NCBI GenBank assembly: GCA_002205965.3
Contig: NADL03000608.1
Span: 496,001-560,000 of the forward strand
Origin: Kappaphycus alvarezii
Lineage: Eukaryota > Rhodophyta > Florideophyceae > Gigartinales > Solieriaceae
Direction of reading: 5' to 3'
DNA length: 64,000 nt
Shown piece after piece: positions 54,451-64,000 of the stretch. The notes under the pieces are model-generated. The model worked only from the letters and a program-made list of their open reading frames with translations. It made no database searches and had not been told where the DNA came from. Within the stretch, counting starts at the first letter, position 1, and the number at the start of each line of letters is the position of its first letter. A program made the position numbers and the translations under genes.

Positions 54451-54880
54451 AAGAGAACCGTTTTTTCTCCATTCTATACTCTAATTGCCCGGTTTTATTT
54501 TACAAGGTATAACAAGAAGTCAACTATATACTTACAGCTTTAGGCTACAATTGCCTAGACAGATTTTCACGAAATATTCTTGGACGTATTGCTATGTAAT
54601 ATTGAACAAATCCATAACTTATGGCCTTATCGAAAAATATGACAAGAGATGTAAAACACATTCAATTTCAAATTCAAATGATCAGACATCCAAACAGCAA
54701 TTGAAACATATATTTTGCAGACATAATACTGCAAGGGAGATACCATTGATTGCAATATTGATACCCCTTCCCTTTTGAACCATAGTTCTTTTCGGCTGAT
54801 TTGGTTTCCACTATAGACTTAAATTCCAATTAAAGTCTTCCAGTATGTAATTCCAGCTGTATAACATCTGCTAAAGGACT
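54451..54880. other. No gene seen
   Basis: Spacer between the Gypsy scrap and the Copia scrap; AT-leaning, no motif. Confidence 0.35.
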
Positions 54881-56815
54881 TTCGTGCTTAGTTAGCACAT
54901 CATCCAAGTTATGCTTGCCAGGTACCCACGTTATCAAGTTAACATTTCCGTCTTGAAACTAATATCGTATACAGGCAACATCAATTCTAATTGACCTATC
55001 AATTGGGTTCCCCTGGGTTGAAAGAGAAGTAAATAAATGCCGAGAATCAACACAAACTTGAACATTGATTGAGACATGTAGAGGCTGTTGGTAGGCTTGA
55101 GCAATGATTTTCGCCTCGTCGATACATTCTGAAGCTGCTAGAATCTCAGCAGCCAGTACAATTTTCACCGGTCTTTTCGACTTGTAAAACATCCAACAAA
55201 TGACGCGGTAGATTGCGTCAAGCTTCAACTCACCAATTAGCAATCCGACTATAACTCCTAGCTGTCCATTTTTGCTAGCCTAGCTGGCATCAGCGAAAGC
55301 CAGGACAGTCAGAGAGTACGCTTCCTTATCGGTTGGCCTAGGATATGAAATAGATGTACCAATACGCTGAAGCTTCTTGAGGATATTTTTCTGTTGAACT
55401 AGGTGCGATAATTGTGTGTTAGGTGTTTTCTGCTGTAGGTAAGATGAATAGAAAGAGTATAATGGGGACGCTGCAATATAAATCAATCCTAGCGAGTTGT
55501 TTGTTGATGCAAACGTAGGAATTTCCAGCCCGTTAAGAGCTTCTTCACCTTTCTTGCGCCTTACACGTGAAATTTTATACTTAGTCATAATGCGCAGCTT
55601 GTCATTGGTATTGAATAGAATTGTTAAATCATCTGCTTGCTCTATACTTATTCCAAAGAATCTCATTTTCCTACGACCTGACTAGACAGTCTCTAGTTCA
55701 AATCGCTTATTGAACTGCTGAATGGATTATGCGGCACGATCACCATCTCCGGAAACTTTAAGGTCATTGACTACTTTTGAAACATTCAGAACTGGCTTTT
55801 TACTCCCACGAAGGTAGAAAAGTTGCGGAATCTGCTGACACTGCTGTAAAAAGACACCAAACATAACCTGGTCTGATTGCACCTGCCATTTGTCACTCGC
55901 ATTTACGAGTCCATAGGCTGCAGTTTCTGGGAGCCATAAGTAATAACTCCCCATTTTACTCTCCCCCGGTGGACGAACATACACTTCTCGCGTTGAAGGT
56001 CCCGTCTGCAGAAAAGCAAACTTCACCTGAGCCTTGTGTAGTGTCCACTTTTTCAGATAGGAAATGGACTCCCCAATCCTTGGCCCTGCTGGCGAACACG
56101 TGGCACAGTCGGATGCTAGATCGCTGCGAAGTTTGTACTCATTTCCATGAGGGGTAAAGCGTGCTTTCAACTTGAGTGATCCGACGTCATTCTTTTTCAC
56201 ATTTATAGAGTGTGGCTGTTAATTATGTTTGCTCCACGTGGCACAGAATCATATGGCACAACTCTAACAGTCTTAACAAAAGCCGATTCTTCATCATCAT
56301 AAGCGTTATTCGAAACGAATTGTTCGAAACCTTGAGCGTGAAATTTCAAGAAAGGCTTGTTGCCGGAGAAGTCAAGCGTGCGTTTCAGCTCATCAGTTTC
56401 CAAGTCTTGCATGCTCACAATAGGTTCCGGTGTATTGTGTCCGTTCTGCGCGCTAAGAATCTCAGAACTAAGTTCGTCGAGCCGTCTCCACACTTCTTCA
56501 GAAAAGTTGAGACGCTCCTTTTCACAGTCGTCGTAATGAACAGTGATATTTCCATCTCTGTGAAGTATGCTTCACAGTCCCGTTGTAAAACTGGTGGTCA
56601 TCGGGCCAGTACACCTGTATGCGCTCACCGCGATGAAGTTGAGTCAGATCAGGGTTTTCATCACGACTGGGACCTTCCTCAAGACTAGCAGAACCAGCTG
56701 CAACGCCATAGAAATCAGTGAATTCAGCATCAAAAGGTTCAGTCGGCACCACTTCGGTGCCGTCTATGTAGCATAAACGGATAGCTCGTGCTACAGCGAA
56801 AAGTAGTACCAAGAA
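54880..56815 (-). mobile_element. Copia pol fossil (second Copia family)
   Basis: From right to left: a Tudor-like RIQVYWPDDHQFYNGTV segment, a linker with VWRRLDELSSEILSAQ, the RT entry KLKARFTPHGNEYKLRSDLA, VKFAFLQTG and REVYVRPPGES with AAYGLVNASDKWQ (reverse transcriptase), then DKEAYSLTVLAFADAS and AAEILAASECIDEAKIIAQA (RNase H), ending near GNVNLITWVPG. These are Copia hallmarks, but the sequence differs clearly from the 25-38-kb Copia. gag, integrase and LTRs were not found. Around six breaks or more. Confidence 0.75.
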
Positions 56816-57008
56816 CGTACCATGGGTGATGGGGCACTGAGTTAACGATGCGGGCGCGGAGCGAGGGGAAATGCCGGGAACGTTGGTCAGATCGGTAGCG
56901 CGGGAGCAAAAATTACCTCAACGAGGTAGCCGTCTTACCGCCCGGCACAACGGCGATGCTTGTGTGAATTCCTCAGATCGGGAGCTCGCCGGTGCTCAAA
57001 TAGCTACA

Positions 57009-57074
57009 ACTAACCCTAGCTCTAACCCTATCTATCTACAAATATCTACACCCCCGCCCCCGGGATAGGGTTAG
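57009..57074. repeat. Interstitial telomere-like motifs, inverted
   Basis: actaaccctagctctaaccc at 57,009-57,028 contains two CTAACCCT-like units; gatagggttagc at 57,064-57,075 is the opposite strand of the same motif. Between them is a C-rich acccccgcccccggg stretch. The two arms form a short inverted repeat (gctaaccctatc-like). Confidence 0.6.
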
Positions 57075-57075
57075 C

Positions 57076-57365
57076 GGCGGGACCTACTGTAAACGGCCCT
57101 ACAGTACGCGTGGCGGAGCGTGCCATCCGGTACTGTGCACTGTAAACGGTGCGTGCACAGCACGAGTACAGTCCCGGTACACTGTAAGTGGTGCAGTGTA
57201 CAGCGCGTGGTGCGGTTAGTGTACAGTGCTACCATTGTGGCGTGTGCACTGTACATTCGGTACTGTAAGGTCTTGTACATTACATTAGGTACACTTGTTT
57301 ACCGTACAGTCCTGCCGCTACGTGGCATGTGCACTGTACGATCGGCTCTGTACAGTGCGGGCGCG
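57076..57365. repeat. Dense ACTGTAC / GTACAGT cluster
   Basis: In under 300 bp, the pentamers tgtac or gtaca and ctgta or tacag recur more than fifteen times, often as gtgcactgtac or gtgtacagtg. Units are not in register, so it is a degenerate motif cluster rather than a tandem array. The same motif forms the palindromes at 38,087 and 42,201. Confidence 0.6.
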
Positions 57366-57629
57366 AAAATTAAGCGGTTATGCTACAGTCTACATCAGTG
57401 ATATCATCGGCAGTAGTGTTGTTGAGGCTGTCCTCGACCGTGTCATCAATACTGTCAATAGCACTCTGCACGGCTGCAAAGAGTCATCAGGAGGAGCTAG
57501 CCTTATATCTTTACTAACGACAGTGACTTTTTTTCCAGCTTTGCTTGGTAGAGTACGTGACTTAGCAGCATGGTAAATCGATAGCTCAATCTTGGGCGCT
57601 GACCGCATGCCACGATTGCCCATACCAGC

Positions 57630-58339
57630 TGATAGGGGTAAATCGTCGGGAGAAGAGATACTTAGAACCAACTACCCAAGACGGAGGTGTTGCGAGCGAC
57701 AAAAGTGCTACCGTGGTATAGTTGAACAAATAAAAGCAGTGTATATGGGAGAGAGTTGAGAGGGCTACAAGCAAGTATAAAAGGGGCAGCGTCTACCACT
57801 GATTCTCTGCGACTTGCTTAGGAAAAAGTTTTCTTGGGTTGAAGTTGACTCTCAACTTCCTACTACTCGGAGCTTGACCTGAAGTTGTCTGCCAACTTGC
57901 TTGACCTCCACAAAGGAAGCAGTTTACTCGGCTTATATAGACTTTTCGGCTACCTAAAGTCTCAATCAAACATACTAATAACCATAAAATGCATTCACGG
58001 AATCGTGTGAACCAGAGAGACTATTAGAAGATATTTCTCAAGTAAATATCTAGGTGCCATACCCATGCCAGCCACCCATCGGCCAGGGGTGGGAATTGAT
58101 GTGGCCATTATATAGACCTTCAGAGTCACTCGTAGTATCACCCACAACCTGGAACTGTACTGACATCTACTATGACAGCGTGTCCTAAAATAAAAAATCA
58201 ACCGGTGAATTTGCCACACTCACCCAAATTAAAAATATCTTGCAAATTCAAAAACTGTAAAAATATCTTCCCAATTCCGATACTGTATACAATTATGGTC
58301 CTCATCTAGATTTTTTCGTGTGCGAATTTGCGCACATCA
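57630..58339 (-). repeat. 3' LTR of Gypsy copy B
   Basis: 710 bp matching the LTRs of copy A, from tgataggggtaaatcg to gcgcacatca. TATA-like motif at 57,933-57,942, hairpin gaagttgactctcaacttc at 57,841-57,859, and the same purine-rich tract just inside (58,340-58,353). Confidence 0.95.
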
Positions 58340-58399
58340 CGCCCTCCCGCTCAAGACGAACGTCCCGGCTCGTCTTCTGTTCTTGTTCTGTTTCCGTTA

Positions 58400-59390
58400 G
58401 TGTTCGCTGTCTTATTGATAAAAGTATGGTCTCTCAAACGGGTACGGATGCAACTGATTACCAATATGATGCTCTAAAAAGTAGGTTTGCATTACTGGTA
58501 CCTCACTTTGTAGCATAGCCTCATATATTGGTTTGATAACATCGAGGTGGGGTTGAATACATTCTTCTTCCGTGACTCTTCCGAATCTTCCAAGAGTGAA
58601 AAAATATATGTGATATGCAAACTCTTCTGGAAGATGCCGGAGGAATGGATGCCGATAAGAAAAGAAGACGCGCATCATCAAGAACGAATCTTCGTAAGAT
58701 AAGTGCGGTCCATGTAGCGCCCTAAAACATAAACAGATGCTTATCATGAAATAAGAAATGACCTGCGCATCGTTCGCATCCTCGGAGATATTGCGCAGCC
58801 AAAAAGATAATCTTCTTCTTCCGACTGTATGCTGTGCATGGTTGTGAAGGAGAGCTAGAGATGAAGTTGTGGTGGACGGTCCCGATGAATGGCCGCGACC
58901 AGCTCCTGACGTACTGGGACCTGCACGAGGTCCTCTCGGGGGACGACCGGAACCTCTTCTGGGCGGTTGTTGTCTCCCGAAGGTCCTCCTCTGGTCATCA
59001 TCACTGCTTCAGGAGGATCCTCGCCGCCTCCAACGTTCCCAATTTGTGGCGGAGAAACGTAAGGTTCCCATAGAGGATACGGGACCAGTCTGTATCCATA
59101 TCCGGGGGTAAGGCGTAACCTCTCAGTCGCACGTCTTGGTTGTTCTTGAGAAATACGTAAATTGGACGGATAATATTCAGATACGTTTGCGACAAGTCTC
59201 CAGCAGCTACCATTCCATATCTTCCTATAGAGTAATGATATATTACCTCCACAAACTCTGGACCTGCTTCCGTGAACCTTCCGTTTTGGAATGAAAATAG
59301 AACTCTTATTAATAGTCGGAAATCTTCTTCAGGTAGCAATGGTCCGTTCAACGTACGAAAACATAGGCATATATTAATGTAGAAATGGAT
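58400..59390 (-). mobile_element. Extra 3' region of Gypsy copy B: duplicated unknown module
   Basis: The same pair of modules as in copy A. In this copy the first module (about 59,390-59,040) lies in one open frame with the end of integrase, showing that the extra region is meant to be part of, or read with, pol. The second module (58,747-58,412) opens with MISICLCFRALHGPHLSYED. Confidence 0.65.
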
Positions 59391-59699
59391 GATTACGTGG
59401 AGTTCGTAGTAGTCCCGCGTAATCGAGATGATCCATTCCCAGGCCCTTTTTCCTCCCATAGGAATCATTCTATAGTTAAAGATGAGTATGCCCCGTGGTT
59501 GCGCATAGTCCTGTGTGAGAAGGAATTCTTCAGGCCTCTGATGATAAGGGACCAGACGACGTGCATGGATGGCCCTCCTTGATCTCTTCCCTGAGCTTGA
59601 ACAGAGCTGATAGTGCGGGTGTCTTTCCTCCGTGACGATGCAAGGGTTCGAGTACTTGGTTTGGAAGGCCGGCCACTTCACAGCCTGCTGCATTGCTTT

Positions 59700-60750
59700 T
59701 CCATGTACTACAAGTACTTTAGAGCCAACTGAAAAGGTTCTGACTGCAGTTTCTGCATCCTTATTTCTTGTCTGTGTTAGCGCGCGGTGTGATCTCCAGC
59801 CTTCGGTGGCCAGTAGTTCAACTTCCCTACTCTCTTCATCGATAATATTTGTTTCCATGTCTCTCTGTAACATTCTAGGAGCCCTTCCGTACATTAGCTC
59901 GAATGGTGAGCGTCCATTTCTTCCTCTTCTTCGACGATAGCCGTATAACACTTTTGGTAAGGCATCTTCCCACTGGATTTCATTCTCCGACATAGTTTTC
60001 GATATTGCTCGTTTGATGGTTCCAACCATCCTCTCCGCTTTCCCGTTGGACATAGGAGCGTATGCGAGAACGGTCTTCAGCTGAATCCCTTTCTCTCCAA
60101 AAAACGAAGCAGTGAAGTTGCAGTAAAACAAAGGGCGTTATCCGAGATTATCCTTTTTGGAAGACCAAACGGTTCAATTATTTCTTTTTCGATGAATCTC
60201 AGTACCACCTCAGCATTTGCCTCCTCAACTGCAACTGCTATTGGCCATCCAGTAAGATGTTCCACCCCTATAAGGAGATATTTGTTTCCGGAAGAGTTTC
60301 CTTGAACGGGCCCGCAAAGTCAATTGAGAAGGTTTCAAAGAGACCGGAAACTGGAAAACTTAGAGTTGTCTTATACTTCCGTATTGGAGTGAATTTTTGG
60401 CAGTTGTCGCAGCTTTTCACGAAATTATAGACGTCCTTATGGATACCGGGCCACCAGAATCTCTCAGTTACGAATTTTTTGGTTGTTTCGAGATCCCAAT
60501 GCCCTAGCTCATCATGGAAAGTCCTCAAGATCTTCATTCTTTCTTTCAAAGGGGCCACTAGTCGGGGACCGGCTTTAGTGTGCCGGAAGAGTTTCCCATT
60601 CCACAATGTAAAAGCCTTTTGATTCCTGCGTACCCAATTTCTGTGTTCAAGATCAACCTTTCTCATTTCTAGTCCATCGAGGAATTTGATCAGTCCGTGA
60701 ATATTAGCTTCGTACTCGTTATCGTTCGGCAACTGCAACTCGGCGACTCC
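59700..60750 (-). mobile_element. Gypsy copy B integrase region
   Basis: Carries the same zinc-binding HDELGHWDLETTKKF and CDNCQKF, core FSIDFAGPFKET, IISDNALCF, and PFELMYGRAPRML as copy A. Confidence 0.85.
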
Positions 60751-60799
60751 GACGATGTCCTCCGAAGCTTTTTCATTTGGAATCAGTGCGTCCCTCAAG

Positions 60800-62110
60800 C
60801 GGGATAGGTAATCGGCAGGCTGATTATTGCGTCCGGGTCTATACACAATTTCAAACCGATATTCTGCGAAAATGTCGAGCCATCGGGCCAAGCGGTGATG
60901 TACATCCTTCTTTTGGAATGCTGTTTAAGTGCCTGGTGATCAGTTATCAAGACAAATTTCTCGAGTGATAAAAGGTATACGCGAAACTTTTTCAGCGCGA
61001 AGACGACAGCTAGCGCTTCTTTCTCGCAGACTGAGTATCTCTTTTCCGCATCATTCAGAGTTCGGCTTGCGAATTGAACAGGGTGTAGTCTTCCGTTTTC
61101 ATCTTTTTGGGACAAAACGGCACCCAAAGACCGTTCTGAGGCATCTGTCTCCACAACGAATGGTCTCTTGAAATCTGGGTACATGAGAACTGGGGGGACA
61201 CATAGCTTATCTTTAAGCTCCTGAAATGCAGTTTCCATTTCCTTGTTCCAGTAAAATTTTCCGTTCTTCGTAGTGCTGGCATGTAACGGTGCTGCAGTCT
61301 TGGCGAAATCTTTGATAAATCTTCTGTAATATGAGGCCAGTCCTAAGAAGCTTCGGACCTCCGTCTTTGAAGCGGGCCTTGGTGCCAACTTTATTTTTTT
61401 CGTTTTCTCTGGATCCACTCTAATTCCCTCTTGGTCGACGATATGACCGAGTAATTGGATAGAAGTTTTCGCAAAGAAGCATTTGCTCAACTTAATTTTC
61501 AAGCTATACTCCGATATCCTCTCCACAACTGTCTTGACGTGCGAGATGTGCTGATCCAATGTTTTGAGAATATGACGACATCATCGATATAGACTCTTGC
61601 GAATGGAAGTCCTTTCAAAACCTCGTTCATCATTCTTTGGAATGTAGCTGGTGCATTCATGAGACCAAAAGGCATCACTTCGAACCTGAACGTACCGGCT
61701 TTGCTGGTAAAGGTTGTTTTTTCCTTACATTTTTCATCCAATGGAATCTGCCAATAGCCAGTGTAAAGGTCAATTGAGGTGAAATATCTCCCGTCCTTCA
61801 GGTCCTCGAGGATCTCCTCCATGTTCGGAATCGGAAATCGATCGGGTATCATTCTCTGGTTCAGTTGTCGGTAATCGACGCAAAAACGCAGCTTTCCATC
61901 CTTCTTTGGTGCGACCACAACTGGAAACGACCATGGGGATGAAACTGGTCGAATAATATCATTTTTCAGCATACTTGTAACATTTTCTGAGATAAATTGG
62001 TCATATTTTGGCGGTTGACGTCTAGGCTTGTGGTAAATCGGTTGAGTGTCGGTAAGTTCGAACGAGTGAGTAACCGGTACACTTGCTTGTCTTAAATCTG
62101 AAACTCCATG
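60800..62110 (-). mobile_element. Gypsy copy B reverse transcriptase and RNase H
   Basis: Same blocks as copy A, including FRFEVMPFGLMNAPATFQRM, YIDDVV and FVVETDASERSLGAVLSQK. RNase H and the end of reverse transcriptase share a 254-codon frame. Confidence 0.92.
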
Positions 62111-62449
62111 CAATTACTTCGGAAGATGTTAACATGTCGGATATTTTCAGTGAGGCGGGCGGGAAGGTGCTGCACTTTTCCTTGGATTTCTGCCATTTGG
62201 CGCCCTTTTTCTTCTTGATCCTCAACCTCAATATTTTGAAGGACCTCTTCCGTCGTGCTCACATCTTCATATATGGAATTCGCGTATTCTTATTTTCTTT
62301 GCAAAGGTAATCTTCTTTCATGCTCCGAATTCTGTCCTTTGATTCGATATCATCGCAAAAAGAAACACATTCGGGTTTCAAACTTATCCTAGAATTCCAG
62401 TCGTCATCTGTTTCAAACCCAGAATCATAATCGTCCCATGCCATGTTCA

Positions 62450-63999
62450 TTACCCCCGAGGGTACCCTTTTCCACTTCCGAAAGTGTTAGTTGGTTCCGA
62501 ATCTTCGCTGTCATAGCTAGAAGTGAAATCTTCACTGTCCGTTTCTTTTAAATCTTCAGGATGCGTGCTTTTGTCGAAATCCAGGGGCATCTTCACGGTT
62601 CTGCCGTCAATATTAACTGAAACCATTTGGTTGCCCAAGTCAATGCATGTCCTAGTCTTTCCATGTGGGCAGCCAATGATTGCATCGAAAGGGAGATCCG
62701 GCATGACAAGAAAGTCTACATCAACTTTAGAGTCCCCAAAGAACACGGAAACCTTGTCAACAGTGCCCATGCATTTTGAGACGGTTCCATCCGCTACAGT
62801 TATTTTTCGAGTCGTTGGAGTAATTTCGAGACCTAGATCTGTCACCAAAGTTTCTGAAATGAGGTTTGGAACAGCACCCGAATCGAAGAGAGCTTGGGTT
62901 TTCATACCCAATACTTTGACTGGTACCAGCTTAAGACGTCTTGGTGCTGTCGAGGCCGATTGAAGAAACAGTTTCTTACCCTTAGCGGACTTATTAGACC
63001 TGATAATTTTTTTGAGTTCTTTTCTCGCATCCTCTGCGTCGCCCCTCAAAAGTTGACCAAACGTTATCCCAGTTGGGGCCGATGCAAGCTCAGCCACCAA
63101 ATTGTACCTCTTCACATACTCTAGTACGTCCTTAGAGATACTCTTAACTTTCTTACTCTTTTTCGTCTTCTTGGCCGGAGTGACTCCCACTCCTGGAACA
63201 ACTTGATCAGACCTCTTGGTTCGAGGAGGTACAGGTGCTGGGATATGCTCCAGCATTCCATAATCTAGCCTAGGTTTCTTCGATAAAATGTTCCCTTCCC
63301 CATCCCTTTTTGTCACATTGACTTGACTAATCTCTTCAGCGATGGATACGTTACCGGCATCCGTCAACCTTTGATCCCTTCTATTTTGTAAGATTTTCAC
63401 CTCTGGTCCTGACTCACTCCTTGCTTCCGATAAATTTGCTCTTCTGTTGTCTTTAGACCAGCAGTTACTTTCATGATGCCCATATCGACCGCACTTTCCA
63501 CAACGAGTGTTTCTATGTGGATTATCAGGACACCTGTTTGCAAAGTGTCCAGGCTTGTGACAGTAAGAACAGACTTCTGCGGCCTTAGGGGCCCCAGACT
63601 GGTTCTTCTTAATGGTAAGAGTAAGGCTTTCCAACTGCGAGGTTATCATGTCAAGTCGATTATCGAATCGGGTTTCCAACCTTTCTTCCAAGTTTTTGAC
63701 ATCGCTCCTGACAGATTCTAATGCGCTGCACTAGTAGCCGGCCTTTGATAATTCTTTTCAGGATGTACGATAGACATCGATGTGCGGGTTTCCCTCGGTA
63801 CCTCACTCAGTGACTGAAACGTCTCCGAATTTTTGACAAATTCTACTATGGTACCCTTCAGTTCATCAAAAGTGTGAGGGCCCTTGATGAGGAGGAAATC
63901 GGAGAGCCGCTTATCCCCCATAGCCGCCTTACGCAGCATTCCGTACTTGGCTTGGGCGTTGAACCCAGCCTTTTCATAAAGATCACACAAGTACACCAA
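62450..63999 (-). mobile_element. Gypsy copy B gag (partial) and protease
   Basis: A 413-codon frame joins the coiled coil, two zinc knuckles (CSYCHKPGHFANRCP, CGKCGRYGHHESNC), a lysine-rich linker (TPAKKTKKSKKVKS) and the protease ALFDSGAVPNLIS. This shows gag and protease belong to one reading frame in this family. The N-terminal part of gag lies past the window edge. Confidence 0.88.
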
Positions 64000-64000
64000 T

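Larger units (their letters stand above)
56816..57629. other. Spacer with telomere-like and GTAC-rich motifs
   Basis: No gene is supported. Holds the two motif clusters listed next; the last 200 bp before the Gypsy LTR are featureless. Confidence 0.4.
57630..64000 (-). mobile_element. Gypsy LTR retrotransposon, copy B (cut by window end)
   Basis: Same family and orientation as copy A, nearly identical over the whole shared length; differences are mostly tiny indels. Holds the 3' LTR (57,630-58,339), the duplicated 3' module (58,400-59,390), integrase (59,700-60,750), RNase H and reverse transcriptase (60,800-62,110), protease (62,600-63,060) and most of gag, whose start and the 5' LTR lie beyond 64,000. 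The 5 bp before the LTR are CCAGC, which should recur on the far side. About eight to ten breaks; fossil. Confidence 0.93.

Noticed and set aside
1-64000. tRNA, rRNA genes and CRISPR arrays
   Set aside because: No cloverleaf-like GTTCRANNC context with matching stems, no conserved rRNA core and no regular direct-repeat/spacer array was seen.

Overview
The window looks like nuclear DNA of a repeat-rich eukaryote: ribosomal-type operons and bacterial gene packing are absent, and most of the sequence is transposon fossil of several classes (LTR/Gypsy, LTR/Copia, LINE, PIF/Harbinger, possible Tc1/mariner). The few host genes are packed close together and show no visible introns. This layout, intron-poor gene islands in a sea of LTR elements, would fit a florideophyte red alga, but that is inference; nothing in the window fixes the species.

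Layout. 0-9.4 kb: unassigned DNA, a two-gene Harbinger transposon (2.5-4.8 kb), a worn solo LTR joined to a LINE 3' end (5.4-6.0 kb), a chromodomain scrap (7.4-7.6 kb) and a LINE 3' part on the minus strand (8.1-8.9 kb). 9.4-11.2 kb: a secreted GMC oxidoreductase gene (minus). 12.2-13.8 kb: two LINE C-terminal fragments. 15.2-16.5 kb: an unrecognised gene. 17.9-21 kb: a mariner-like scrap and an unrecognised coding remnant. 21.6-25.4 kb: an AT-rich island of unknown origin, ending near a GC-rich 30-bp-arm hairpin. 25.7-38.0 kb: a Copia fossil (minus) into which a whole-length Gypsy element (29,873-37,383, flanked by TAGTA) has jumped.

38.2-45.3 kb is a gene island: an NDC1-like nucleoporin (+), an unrecognised 406-residue protein (-), a sucrose-transporter-like symporter (+) and an ADP/ATP-dependent NAD(P)H-hydrate dehydratase (-), arranged convergent/divergent/convergent. 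47.1-52.4 kb is a second Gypsy family with a chromodomain and matching AACAT flanks. 53.3-56.8 kb holds a Gypsy gag-protease scrap and a Copia pol scrap. 57.0-57.4 kb has telomere-like motifs and a dense GTAC/ACTGTA cluster. From 57,630 to the window end lies a second copy of the first Gypsy family, cut by the window edge.

Two points stand out. The 29.9-kb/57.6-kb Gypsy family carries, beyond integrase, a module of about 120 residues that is duplicated in tandem and that I do not recognise. And most host genes need single-base frame changes to read through, some of them in G runs; because the two Gypsy copies also differ largely by tiny indels, uncorrected long-read error is as likely as true pseudogenes.
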